Source: Hygrophila difformis (lineage: Eukaryota > Streptophyta > Magnoliopsida > Lamiales > Acanthaceae). Taken from it: a stretch of 64,000 bases of DNA. Below, in pieces: positions 47,857 through 59,090 of the stretch. The stretch spans positions 16,413,086 to 16,477,085 of the forward strand of contig JAOANR010000010.1 of the NCBI GenBank assembly GCA_030278955.1. The letters run 5' to 3'. How positions within the stretch are numbered: position 1 is the first letter of the stretch; the number at the start of each line of letters is the position of its first letter. The notes under the pieces were generated by a model that ran no database searches, had not been told where the DNA came from, and saw only the letters and a program-made list of their open reading frames with translations. Both the position numbers and the translations under genes were made by a program.

Positions 47857-48798
47857 CAATGCATCGATGGCGGAAAGCCAAAATACCGCCTTAGGGTTAT
47901 GGCGGATGGCGTGGCGGGTTATGATGGACGCCAAATATATTAAACTAAAAAATAAATTTAATTATAAAAATACTAATAAAAGACTAAAAAATAGGAAAAA
48001 ATTAATAAAAACATTCAGAATAAATTTCGTAAAATACTTAAAAGTCTTAAACACCAAAAAAAAAAAATCTTAAACCGAGTCAAATGGTTTAATCAATTAC
48101 ACGGCAGTGGGCAAACTTGAATTTTGCAAACTTATTTAGCACCATATTATGCACATAAAAATAATTAATAAATAATTCTGCACATATTTAGCACCATAAA
48201 TACTTACTTGAAAAAATGAACAATAAACCATTCAAAAACAGGGGGAGAGATTGAGAGAATAAACAAAACAGAACAAACATAGGAGAGAGCACTTACTTAC
48301 TGCTCGCGAAGAAAAAAAAAGAAAAAAAAAAGCAACAAAGATACATAGCAGACAGAGCACTTACTTAAAACCCCAAGAATGAACACCACAGGGAGAAGAA
48401 AAACAAAGAATAAAGCACTGAGCACCGCCCACGAACATAAAGGGAAAAGAAGACGAAAAAAGCAGGCTGAGTGAACTTAATGCTGGGTGCTCGCCGGAGC
48501 TGCCCCCGCTCGCCGGAGGTCGCTGGTGGTCGCCGCCTTTTGCTGGAGGCCGACTGCTGCTAGGGTTTGAGGTTTCTTCTCTATTTGGTCTAATTTGGCT
48601 AAAAGAAATGGGCTTGGATTGGTTTGGACCGATGGCCCAAAGAAAAAAAGGCAAAAAAAACAAAAATCCACCATGGGCCATCGCAGCCGCCATCCCCGCC
48701 ACGGCATATGCCTATGCCGTGGCAAGTCCTGGTAAGGCGTGGCAGGCAGCTCAAAACCCGCCACCGCCACCCGCCATGGCGGTTATTTGACAACACTG
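47857..48798. mobile_element. non-autonomous hAT-like insertion, 942 bp
   Basis: An 8-bp duplication ATCTCAAA flanks it (47849-47856 and 48799-48806), and copy A shows the uninterrupted site at about 23629-23641. The left end is CAATGCATCGATGGCGG. The right end, reverse-complemented, is CAGTGTTGTCAAATAACCGC. CCGCC/GGCGG words repeat near both ends. Internal frames (for example minus 48361-48702) have no transposase features. Confidence 0.85.
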
Positions 48799-49063
48799 AT
48801 CTCAAATATATTATTGGTTTGATCCTCCAATGATGGGAAAGCTGAAAGTTGAACTTCCTTGGCAAGTAAGTGTATGAACTTCCTTGGCACATAAGTGTAT
48901 GGAAGATGTTAGAGATACGTTGCGCATATATGTAACACACAATGCTATTGTTTAAGTACACTCAGCATTTTCCACTTTTCGTATGTTGTTGACACATGAA
49001 TAAGAGCAAGAGCCCATATTGGCTTTACCCTGTGCAAAGTACTAACCCTTGAGAATGGCGAGC

Positions 49064-49545
49064 TAGAGCTGTAAATAAAACAAACATTTCGTGAGCTGAA
49101 CTCGTTTCGACACATGTTCGTTCGTTAACAGCTCGTTTGGTAAGTTAAACGAACTGAGCTCAAATACATAATTTGGTTTGTGTGTCCGTTCGTTAAGTTC
49201 GCGAATAGTTCAGAATTCTTTTTTAATGGAATATATATTATAAAAAATAAATATTTTATCTAGTTGTTCTTTCCATTTTTTATTTTTATTAATTTCACAT
49301 TTCTCTCATAAATTATATTACAATATACATTACATTTTCACACCTAATTTAATTCTAAAACAAATAAATTTATTAATAAAATAAATGGTTCGTTAACTGA
49401 GCTCGACGAACGTTAAACGAACAGAGCTCAAACATGCAAATTGGCTCGTTATGATTTTTGGCTCGGTTCGTGTTCGTTCGTTAAGCTTAAAGAACAGAGC
49501 TCAAACACTTGAAGCTCGGTTCGGTTCGGCTCGTTTACAGCTCTA
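49064..49545. mobile_element. hAT-like MITE with TAGAGCTGTAAA ends
   Basis: It starts TAGAGCTGTAAA and ends TTTACAGCTCTA, perfect 12-bp inverted ends. Flanks read GGCGAGC on the left and GGGAGCTA on the right. The uninterrupted copy A sequence (GGGGAGCTAACTG at about 23862) supports a 7-8-bp duplication with one substitution. The interior is rich in GTTCGTTCGTTAA and GAGCTC words. Confidence 0.8.
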
Positions 49546-49647
49546 GGGAGCTAACTGCAGTTTGTCTCCATAGATCTCGGGAATCTGGCTTTCGTTGATA
49601 ATCTTCCTCGGAATGGCATGCACATTCTTCTTCTCCACGAACAGAAT
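49546..49647 (-). pseudogene. relic of Sec14-like last exon (copy C side)
   Basis: The minus strand encodes ILFVEKKNVHAIPRKIINES and QIPEIYGDKLQLAP after a conserved acceptor. The frame runs into the inserted element at 49545. It is the counterpart of the relic at 23830-23964. Confidence 0.8.
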
Positions 49648-50076
49648 CTTGTACATAAAAGAAAACAACACATGAATGATCCAGGTACTGTAAGATCCAT
49701 TCACACAGAGTTTTATTTGATGATTTTTTTATTTGATAAGAGAAAAAAAAAAGAAAAAGAAAAAAAGGAGGGAAAGCATTATTAATATTTTGTATGAGAA
49801 AAAAATGTAAATAAGAAGAGAATATTAAGAAGAATGTAAGCGAAAAAGGAGGAGAATTTGGTGAAGATAAATGTAAATTTTAATTAGTTATTTTCTTCTC
49901 ATATATCCAGTATGATGTTTTTACATAAATACGGCATCCCGCATGGCTGGTAAATAGGAATAACATCGGAAAAGAATGAATAAGCTGGGAAATAAATATT
50001 TAAATGAAAATACTTGCACCGGATAAGGTTCTAAACTTCTAATTACACTTTCTAGATTACAAAGTTATTTATAATG

Positions 50077-51446
50077 GATACAGTTGCCATACAGATAAAA
50101 ATATGACTCTATGGTGCAGAAAGAGATTATGACCGTTTATTTTCATCCAATGACTATTATTGATTAAGGATATACTTGTCAAAGAAATACTAATATTGGT
50201 GAATTGAGTAATAATTCTACATACCATATTCGGAGGCCATATTTGTATGTTTTGAATTTCTAAAATTTGATGAGATATTTAAATTCCTTGCATCGAGTAG
50301 ATCAATTTCCATATAAAGAACGTCCAAATCCGAGTTCATTTGCGAAAGTTAGAGCAATTTGAAGTTAATTGCGATTTTCGGTAACAGAGCGTTTACGCCT
50401 CAGCGACGGAGCATGAGCAAGTCAGCGACACTGCCTATGGAATTCAGCGACATGGCCTATACAATTCAGCGACATAATTTTAACAACAAAGGCTACGTAA
50501 TAAACTTCGAATGATTGTAACTTTTCAAATGAACTTGGATTCGGACGCTCTTTATATGAAAATCTATCTACTCAATTCAATGAATCTAAATATCCTATAA
50601 GATTTTAGAAATTTCAAATAGAAAAATAGCAGATTTTCATATAATGATGTCGTTGAACTACATAGAACTATGTCGTTGAAATGAATACAATTAGTCGCTG
50701 AAATGCATAGGCTATGTCGCTGAATTATATATGATGTGTTGCTGAATTGTATGGTTTTTGTCGCTGAGGTATGTATCGTATGTCGCTGAAATATTCTATT
50801 TATGTCGCTGAAGCCTTAAAAATATCTATTACTCGTTGTTATGAGAATATGCTATTTTTCTATTAGGAATTTCTAAAATCTAATTAAATATTTAGATTCA
50901 TTGCATTGAGTAGATAGATTTTCATATAAAGAACACCAAAATCCGAGTTCGTATGAGAAAGTTAGAGCCATTTGAAGTTCATTGCGGTTTTTAGCGATGA
51001 AGCTTATGCAGTTCAGCGACGGGTCCAATAGAATACAGCGACGGGGGCGTATGAAATTCAGCGACGGGGACTTTATAATTTAGCGACATAACCTATGAAT
51101 TTCAGCGATGAAGCCAATACAACAAAATCTGCGCAACAAACTTCGAATGGCTCTAACTTTCTCATATGAATTCGGATTTAGACGTTCTTTATATGCAAAT
51201 CCATCTGCTCGATACAAGGAATCAAAATATCCTATCAAATTTTATAAAATCCAAATAAAGAAATAGCAGTACGTCTGGACACGAGAATGAATGCTATCTA
51301 TACTATTTTTAACCTTACAAAATGATAAAATAATCAAACTGGCAAAATTACCCTTACAATTAATATAAACCACTGGATTATAAATTTGATCAATGCCTTG
51401 TGAAAGCCCTTCGCACTGGCTTTTCATCCGCACGCTAACATAGGTG
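50077..51446. mobile_element. 1.37-kb insertion of alternating hairpin arms and CAGCGAC repeats
   Basis: Copy A is uninterrupted at 24380-24390, which delimits the insertion. Flanks ATTTATAATG (50067-50076) and ATTTATATTAG (51447-51457) look like an imperfect 9-10-bp duplication. Inside, four ~110-bp arms alternate in direction (about 50265-50375, 50505-50625 inverted, 50870-50985, 51135-51250 inverted). They enclose loops of CAGCGAC-type minisatellite, plus orientation in loops 1 and 3 and GTCGCTG in loop 2. No coding frame is found and no standard terminal repeat is seen. Confidence 0.75.
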
Positions 51447-51457
51447 ATTTATATTAG

Positions 51458-52067
51458 CCTTACTAATAATAAAATATTGAACAAAAAATAGAAAAAATTT
51501 ATTGCCCCATAACGGCTTGTGTTTGTTATTATTATGAAGTAAAAGTAAAAACAGTTTTTAGAAATCTTAAAGTTGCAAATTTACTCTTGAAAATATATTT
51601 ATCACCAAATATTCTATAACTTTGGATATTAATTTATCAACTGGATTTAGAAGAGTCCCTATTCACCGTATAAGGGAAATGTTTTTTTTTTCCAACATCT
51701 TTGCCTTCACGGCTTGGCTTTGGTGGCTGAAGGACTCGAGAATACTAACACCCTGTAGAAAACTCGCTAGGTTCAGTAAAACTGATGCTTGCACAGTTGC
51801 ACGGCAAATTTGCTCTCTTAAGTAAAAACTGATGTTATTGCATTTATTTTGATAATAATCTTTAGTTATCATGTGATCTTCCTCACATACACTAGGTTTT
51901 CCATGGTACAGAAGCGCGCAAAATGTTCATGCTACTTGCATCTTGCACATATGCACACATTAATTGCTACATAATGTTTGCATATAGTCGGTATATGCCA
52001 GTTTTCTTATCTTGTGCACATAGAAATTGTAGCAATAGCCAATGTCGGGCAAACTCCACACAACGTA
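51458..52067. repeat. Sec14 spacer module, copy C, with spacer ORF
   Basis: It matches 24388-24978 of copy A and 28024-28229 plus 33698-33826 of copy B. It contains the copy of the conserved spacer ORF (minus, 51663-51872) with CRATVQASVLLNLASFLQGV. It also holds the intact target site of Copia element 3. Confidence 0.85.
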
Positions 52068-53649
52068 CTAGCACTCTTCAATAGGAACTAACTGCAGTTT
52101 GCCTCCATAGATTTCAGGAAGCTGGCTTTCGTCAAAATCCTCCCTTAGAGTGTTATGCACATTCTCCGTCTCCACGAACACAATCTTGTACATGGAAGAA
52201 TTAAAAGAACACATCAAATGATCAATTTTACATAAATAGTAGTAGTATATAGTTACATAATAGGAGATAAAATACTGGTAATTGTTTAGTTGACAGGAAA
52301 AATACAAAGGAAGCGCGGAGTTCAAGTGTGACAGTTTTCTTTCCTATTTTGTATTTTTTACCTTCTCGGTGGTATTTTTGTGGAGAATTGGGGTAATAAG
52401 CTTCCACATTGTCATAAACACAAATGATGCATGTAGGAAATAACATTTTCCAAGCCTTCCTGGGTAGTAGTCCTGTGATAGTATAAAATAGTTGGTAGGA
52501 TTTTACTAGTTGAACATACGGAGAGAGAGTTCAGGATATAGATGTAGGTTTTGTTTTTTGTAACCTGTAAGATGGAAAAATTTGCAATGCTTCCACGAAC
52601 ATCAGTGTTCCAGTATCCAAATCCTTGAAGGTCCATTATCATGATGAATTCTTCTTGTCCTTCGGGAATCCTTATGAAGGGAGTAGTATATGTTCTTAAC
52701 TTAAATAGTGTACTTTTTTGTACATGAGGCATGAAGCCTCAGATAGGGATTCGAAACCATAAAGCTAGAAGGTAAAGAGTTGTCAATTAAGTCAAGCCTG
52801 AATTCTATTTATGATATTAGTAATTTCCCTGATAGTTTTTCAAATATTTAAATAGTTTTGTTACCGAAAATACCAAGGAAAATATGTTATCTACTATTCT
52901 TCGTGGTTAGAGCCTTGGAGGCATATATAGGGGAGGAATAAGAAATGAAAGCAACACACCTTGAGCATAGTTTGTCCAAGGCAAACTCGAAAAATCCTGA
53001 AAACGCAACAAAAATAAGAACATTTGACAAATAGAAAATCAAACGTACAGATTGATGTAAGTTAATTACCAAATACCAAATATTCAATTATCTTTGAAAA
53101 AAAGTTAGTATAAACGAAGATGTACGTTTGGAACCATCCTCCCCTCCCTTGATTGCAAAATGTTTAGAACCAAAGTAGACTGCAGCCGGGCGTCCTTGCT
53201 TGTCAAATCCTTGCACAAACATTTTCTTCTGCGATATATGATCAGCAATCTCGGATTCTGTAATGAAACACTTTGGAACAAAAGTTTGTCTCCATTCCAA
53301 GTAGTTCACAAACATTTTTGAAGCTTTCTCAGCATCAAGATCGTTCGCTTGCAAAAACCTTCTTAGCGTTGAATCATCTATATCCTATAATATCATTAAA
53401 GACAACGTTAATAAAAGAGTACTGTATTATAGAAAGATTGTACTCACATAACAAAATGGAAAATACGAAAAACCGACAATTTATTTATCGATGTTGTTAT
53501 ATTACCTTGCAGGATGGATGTTGTGTTTCAACTATGTTTCTCATAAGGGAAAGGCTTTTAACAACCTCATCAACTTCCCCATTGTCATTTTTGCTCTCAA
53601 ATTGTAGATCTGGACTGTAAGAAGCTTCTTGTTTTCCTTTCTCCATCAT
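52068..53649 (-). CDS. Sec14-like CRAL-TRIO protein, copy C (257 aa)
   Basis: Exons 53506-53649, 53126-53384, 52960-52996, 52565-52670, 52362-52472 and 52068-52184 join to 774 nt in frame. The protein starts MMEKGKQEASYSPDLQF. Exons 4-6 encode the same protein as copy B. Exons 1-3 differ, including PKCF for PKGF in the N-terminal region and KRFFEFALDK for KRFFVFALDK at the exon 2/3 junction. The CRAL-TRIO fold motifs MIMDLQGFGYWN, DYYPGRLGKCY and DESQLPEIYGGKL are intact. It is expected to bind phosphoinositides or other lipids as in the Sec14 family; the ligand is unknown. Confidence 0.93.
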
Positions 53650-53686
53650 TTCCAAATGGTTTATGGCCTTAATTGAACTACCGGGT

Positions 53687-53693
53687 TTTTATA
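53687..53693 (-). promoter_or_regulatory. TATA box of Sec14 copy C
   Basis: Minus-strand TATAAAA lies 38 bp before the first ATG, in the same context as copies A and B. Confidence 0.5.
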
Positions 53694-53699
53694 ACAAAA

Positions 53700-54650
53700 T
53701 AAACAAGTCGTAACATTCCCACGCCGTTTTAATTAACTCTTCTGGTACACATCTATATAATTCAGGCATTTAAGACTACTATAATGTATATGCAATAGAC
53801 AATAGAGTTGGCTAGGAATTTAATCACTAAGGCCATGCTTATTTTGTGCGATTGATTATTTAATCCGATCTAATCCCATTTTTCATTTTGAGTGATTTAC
53901 CCGTTTATTAATGAAGGGCTCATTATAACTGTGTTAAAATGAAGTGTAAATAATGACATATAATTGGGTTGGAGGATAAAGACTTGACCAAGTGGTCATT
54001 CATTTTGTTCCTTTATAGTTTTTGTTGCATAGATTCCAACTACTCATTTCCCCGATACTTGAGTGTCAATTTTTTTTATTAAAAAAAATATTCAAAATGG
54101 GTGGCGCCAAGAAGAGCGTGACAGAAAAATCAATACCATCTCTTTACTTTTTAAAATTTATTTTATTAAATAAGTAATGATATATATTATTTTTATATAA
54201 TATACCATCTAATATGTGAGTATAATATATACAGTATATAATTTTTTATAATACAATAAATATATTCAGTTCGATTTGATTATTCGGCAAAAAATTAAAG
54301 TATATGTATCTGTATTTGAACTGGGGTCCTTGGTTAACTAAAAATGAATCGATTTCTATTCGGTTCAACGATTCTACGAAATATTTTGTCCACCCCTAAC
54401 TGCGTGGGTGGTGTATGCAACTTTAAATACAACTTTAAGATTAGGGCCATTTATTATTTTTATAATTTGGGTGGCATTAAATTTTTATTCATAAAAGACG
54501 ACTATACCATATAAACAAATTGAAAAATATACAGAGCAATAAGGGATTAAGGTGGAAAGTTAAAAGACCGATCATTAGTTTTCTTGAGCATTAATTAATG
54601 AATGGAGATTTTATTTTCTACCAACATATATCTTCTGGCTAGTTTTCGTG
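53700..54650. other. copy C upstream spacer
   Basis: It contains the shared upstream module, a decayed SINE-like sequence near 53970 and AT-rich DNA. From about 54500 it matches the copy B flank near 36885-37035. Confidence 0.6.
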
Positions 54651-54654
54651 GTGA

Positions 54655-54700
54655 GCATTGGGGGATAAGCTTCTACATTGCCAATAAGCATATATGATGG
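54655..54700 (-). pseudogene. tiny relic of Sec14-like exon 5
   Basis: GGGGGATAAGCTTCTACATT followed by GCCAATAAGCATATATGATG parallels the exon 5 segment GGGGTAATAAGCTTCCACAT and following bases of copies B and C (the part encoding FMTMWKLITP). A similar scrap near 37287-37310 lies in the copy B flank. These show that further gene copies once existed on this side. Confidence 0.6.
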
Positions 54701-54782
54701 TTGATGGAGACGCAAGGTGGTTTCTGATATTCTGCATTGCTAGAAAAGTGGTCTTATATTCCAAACGGGAGCTCTATACTGA

Positions 54783-55142
54783 TTGGATGATAAACCAGAA
54801 TGGCTCGCTGGGTCCAGGTTTGCGATTGATGGCCTGCCTGTTTTCAGGGGGAGTTTGGTTTTGGGGCTCAGGCGAAGGCTTGACGAAACTAAGATTTTCT
54901 TTAAGAAAGGGACGGGCATGGAAGCCGGAACAAGAGCACTACTGATTCCCACTTTTCCCGAAGGATCGGTGTCCCAGCAACGTTCCAGAAGATTCATATC
55001 CAGAATTGCTGAGCTGATGTTGCATCGGAATTTTGAAGAGGAACTGCTAAAGGCCAAAGCTGGAAGGATGGGTTTAAAGATGTTGATTCAAATCGAGGAA
55101 GACTCCGGACCCACTTCACTGGATCCGGAAACCCAGCAGTGA
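54783..55142 (+). CDS. unrecognised ORF, 119 aa
   Basis: The frame starts MDDKPEWLAGSRFAIDGLPV and ends EEDSGPTSLDPETQQ with TGA. The composition is balanced and the DNA is GC-richer than its surroundings, starting abruptly near 54750. An overlapping frame (54694-54945) is also open. No domain is recognised. It may be a fragment of a retroelement gag or a captured gene piece; no introns or promoter could be assigned. Confidence 0.3.
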   Translation: MDDKPEWLAGSRFAIDGLPVFRGSLVLGLRRRLDETKIFFKKGTGMEAGTRALLIPTFPEGSVSQQRSRRFISRIAELMLHRNFEEELLKAKAGRMGLKMLIQIEEDSGPTSLDPETQQ

Positions 55143-55159
55143 CCGGAAGCAGTCGGATG

Positions 55160-56351
55160 TCGGTCGCCAGACATTGGCCAGAACCCCACCGGAAACCGAA
55201 CATTTATTTAAGTATTGTATCTGTAATTCAACAAGTGCATGCATGCACATGAACATTTAAACAAGCAGAGGAGAGAAACAGCCCGGTGGACCCCACAGAA
55301 CTCCCTCCACGTCGCAAGCCCCTTCCTCGTTGCAAGACTCGGCCCACGTCGCACCCTCTTGCGACGTGACCTCTCACGACGTATCCTTCCTAGCGACGGC
55401 CAGTCCCTGAAGAACAAGTCTACCGTCGCAAGACGTGCCCTCACGTCGCAAGACCCCCTCTTGCGACGTGACCTCTCACGACGGATCCTGCCTAACAACG
55501 ACTGGTCCCTGAAGAATAAGTCTCCCGTCGCAAGACCCCCTCTTGTAACGTGACCTCTCACGATGGATCCTGCCTAGCGACGACCAGCCTAGGGTTTTTG
55601 TTGCGATTGTTTAATTCTTGACTCAGCTTGTTGAAACCTTTGTATTTTGGGTTGACTATATATATAACCTCCCTAACACTTTGCCATTCACCTTTGAATG
55701 AATATATGAAATTATCACTTAAGAGTGTTTTCTTCACTTTGGTTCATTACCGAGAGCATTCGAAGGTCACCTCCGAATATGCACTTTGTTGGTTAATTCC
55801 TTTTGAGCATCGAGGAGTGCCCAATCCTATTGCCACCTTGAGGGTTTCGATCGAGGGAATAGTAGGAACACATCTATGTGTTAGACAATTCCAAGGTTGG
55901 GATATCCAAAGAGGTATTCTCACTATCCAGTTCCATTTCAACCGGGTCCATTCTTAACTCATAAATCATATCCAATCCCGATCCATGGCATCTTCTGGTA
56001 TTAGAGCCTATATTGGATCGATTTATCCCTCCATTTCATCTTTTAAAAATCCAAAATCTCAAAAACATTTTTGTTCTTCATTTTCCCCTACCGACGTACA
56101 CTGTTTGATCAAACTTAGAGGTCATGGGTTGATTGTTTTTGTGTTTTGCTTGCATATCGTTGACCCTCATCTTCCAAGCTTCCTAAACGTACCACTCATT
56201 CCTGATTTCATCAAGAATAACATTACCCACCATGGCCGAGAGCTTAGAGTTCTAGGGTTAGGATTTTATTTGTTAATCTTGTGTGTGTTTGTGGTTATTT
56301 GGATAATATTGTTGGTTTTAAGCATTAATCGGTATTATATGCTTGCACTGT
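55160..56351 (+). mobile_element. LTR-retrotransposon relic (LTR end plus primer site)
   Basis: A long LTR-like region ends near 55990 with GGCA. Five bases later TGGTATTAGAGCC (55996-56008) matches the usual tRNA-iMet primer site with one mismatch. A TATATATATA motif (about 55657-55668) precedes a leader-like stretch. About 340 bp of internal sequence follows before the next element starts at 56352. The left LTR border could not be fixed and no pol domain remains. Confidence 0.55.
55300..55590. repeat. CGTCGCAAG / CTTGCGACG repeat cluster
   Basis: Units of about 60-110 bp repeat the phrase CTTGCGACGTGACCTCTCAC, then GACG, CCTGCCTAGCGACG-type words and CCGTCGCAAGAC. At least three units occur. 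The words are palindromic in style (CGTCGCAAG against CTTGCGACG). The cluster lies in the presumed U3 part of the LTR relic. Confidence 0.8.
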
Positions 56352-56658
56352 TGAAACTTTTGACAAATTTCATTAACACGAGTATTTTTCAATAAAATAT
56401 ATCAGGTTTGGATTTATTAAATGAAGAGAGTTATGATTCATGGGAAAGGGGTTTAGGGATATATTAAGAGTGCCACTTTTTATTACTCAGGTGGGGTGCT
56501 TTAATTTCAATGGCGCTGCAGTCCTCTCATGTCATGAAACTTTTGACAAGTCTCATGGTACAACCGGGATAGATTGACCATCAGCCTGTCACACTGAGGG
56601 TCCCCGGCATATGTGCCATGATACTTCTCATGATTTCATGTCATGAGATTACCTACCA
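56352..56658 (-). repeat. left LTR of the large non-coding element
   Basis: 307 bp, plus-strand TGAAACTTTTGAC to CCTACCA. It is followed at 56659 by a second, diverged LTR-like start. Confidence 0.85.
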
Positions 56659-59090
56659 TGAAACTTTCGGCAGATTCCCACTACATGAGTATTTTCTGAA
56701 AAATCACATTTTTATTTACTCGTGTTAAGAAACTGTGCCCCCGAAAGCGCACGGAGTCAAAAATTGCAGTATTTATAGTAAGTACCGGATCGTTCACTGG
56801 AGGATGTGCGATGGAAGCAGGGCCCACGCCGTTTACTAAGATTTTCCACTCGGTTACTCGATTCAAGTTTGTGATATGACTAACAACTACTTGACAGAAT
56901 TTAAACTAAGTCATGAAAGCAATTAAAATAAAGCAGATAAAATTATTCTAGAAAGCGAATTAAATTTAATCTAAGAAAGCAATAAAATTATTCTAAGAAA
57001 GCGGTTAAAATTATTCTAAGAAAGCGGATTTAAATTATGACAGAAGGGATAGAAAGAAAATAATAAAAATTGGACAAGATTCAGATGAAACACAGTTAAA
57101 CTTCCATTTTGTTACGCAGATCTTTGTTTGGGATAATCCTTCAGTTAGCTAATTCTCATGTTCTCTGTACCATGTTCCCTTTAACAGACAGGTACTTACA
57201 GTAAGAGTTCACATGCATCTTAAGGAAACATAATCTAAGATACCACAGACTCATAACTCCCTTTACAGGCCTTGCAAAGTTATATTATTTATCTGTGGTG
57301 GACAAGCAACACCTGACAAATCATTAGTTGAAGTGTCAAGTACTGCTATCATTCCCCCATGTCACACCCAAAGATTTTAATCAAGCCCAGAACTATCCTT
57401 TAACTATCAGTCCTAGTAACAGTTACACAACTCTCAATACAACCGAGTGACCTCTAACGAAAGCATTTAAAAGAAAGCGATAAAGAAAGCATTTAAAATC
57501 CTATCACTCGGAGGTTTTTGAAAGTCTGACCCTGGTAGTAAAAGAAAGCCCCCAGTCGGAATGACCGGATGTGGATCAAGAATTCCCTAATCTCGGTGAA
57601 CCGCTCGCAGTGTTCACTTCCCGTCGGGTGGTTATGAGATACAAACTAATGAAACGAACTAATAAATTAGTTCGTTCCGGATGTACTCACTCAGGACTCA
57701 AAAATAGGCTTTGGCAGAAGAGGATAGCAGTTGAAAGAATACTCAACCCTACCTTAGAAAATAACCAAGGCCCGAATGTTGTTCATCTAGTATTATCTGT
57801 CACACCTTATCGGAATCCAAGTGGAATCTGACCCAGTGCAATATTTAATACAAGATTTCCAACAAACAGCAATTTTGGAAAATAATAAATCTGAAAATCA
57901 TTCCCTATCAGGTACTAGACTCTCAATTAAAACACAGATCCTTTCAGTCTAGGTGAGACCTAATCGCTGACTCTGCTTCTAATTTCCCAAAATCAACCCC
58001 CAGTCGGATATGAATTAGTCATAACTGTCGAATTTATCCCTTACTCAGATTTGGATTTTATAAAGGAATTTTTGTTGGAAATTTATTATGAAACATCTGA
58101 TTTAAATCAAGACTTCTATGTCCAAGGGAAGGATCCCAAAATAGTATAGACCACAATATCTACATAATAATATCATGCATAAATTTATAAAGAAGTGTAA
58201 AATTAAATAAACCCAAAATATAAGGTGGGTTTAGACAGAAGTTGATACACAGAGATGAAATAGCCGGAGGTGAGAAGAATTTTGGCTAAAGAGATGACAA
58301 AATAATTAGGGTTAATTGGATTGCAGTTATCTGTGGTCCAGTTCCCTAATCATTCCAGATGGAAAGATTTTTAGACAGAATGGAATTCCAAGTGACGGTG
58401 ACCGCCGTCATTCAGCTCCCTTTTATCTGTGAATGGAAGAAAAACCCACATATTTTCTTGTTGTAATAATTCTTAAATAATGTTGGTCGACATCATTTAA
58501 TAATACTACAACTTGAATTCAGGTTTTGAAATTAAGATAAAGAAAATAAAACTGTATCCGGATAGGAGTCAGCTGAGCAGCTATTATAATCCCGGATGGA
58601 CGAACCGCCAAGGCTTCCACCGGCCACTATCCAGACCATGCAAAATAACATCTAATAATTAATATACAGACCACGAGCTAGTTATCCGTGTGGGAATACC
58701 CGCCAACATTAGTCTGTTATATCTCTTACTAGCTGTTTCACACAACACGGAAAAGACAAAATAAATAAAAGAAAAGAAAATATTTTTGGGTCATCTTGCA
58801 TGAGAGACATTGGTTTCTCATGCAAGGGTATGGAATTAAATCCATGATTACTCTTCATGTCTAAATAATCACTCATTCCATAATTGATTAATTACAGTCC
58901 GGATGATATACTTAGATCATTAGAGTTTAATTTCTTGTAGAATAATCTTTTAATGGGAAATTGAACAAAGTTCTTTATATCAAATTAATCATGGGTTGAG
59001 ATCATTGGATTTCAACCTCAAAATATTAATATAAAGGTTCAATTAATTAATGGAGTGAGATGAAGAATAAAAATTTGGCAAAAAGGTGCC
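56659..59090. other. non-coding interior of the LARD-like element, left part
   Basis: There are no credible coding frames. Around 56920-57050 the word AGAAAGCGATTAAA and variants recur several times at roughly 30-bp spacing. The rest shows no clear structure. Confidence 0.5.

Larger units (their letters stand above)
47589..50076. repeat. Sec14-array spacer module, copy C
   Basis: This matches 23355-24388 (copy A) after two insertions (47857-48798 and 49064-49545) are removed. It contains the exon relic at 49546-49647. Confidence 0.85.

Noticed and set aside
48361..48961. Several overlapping ORFs inside the 942-bp insertion
   Set aside because: They overlap on both strands, have no transposase motif and are explained by the non-autonomous hAT-like element.
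50077..51446. Helitron interpretation of the hairpin insertion
   Set aside because: The ends do not show TC...CTRR, insertion is not between A and T, and the flanks look like an imperfect 9-10-bp duplication.
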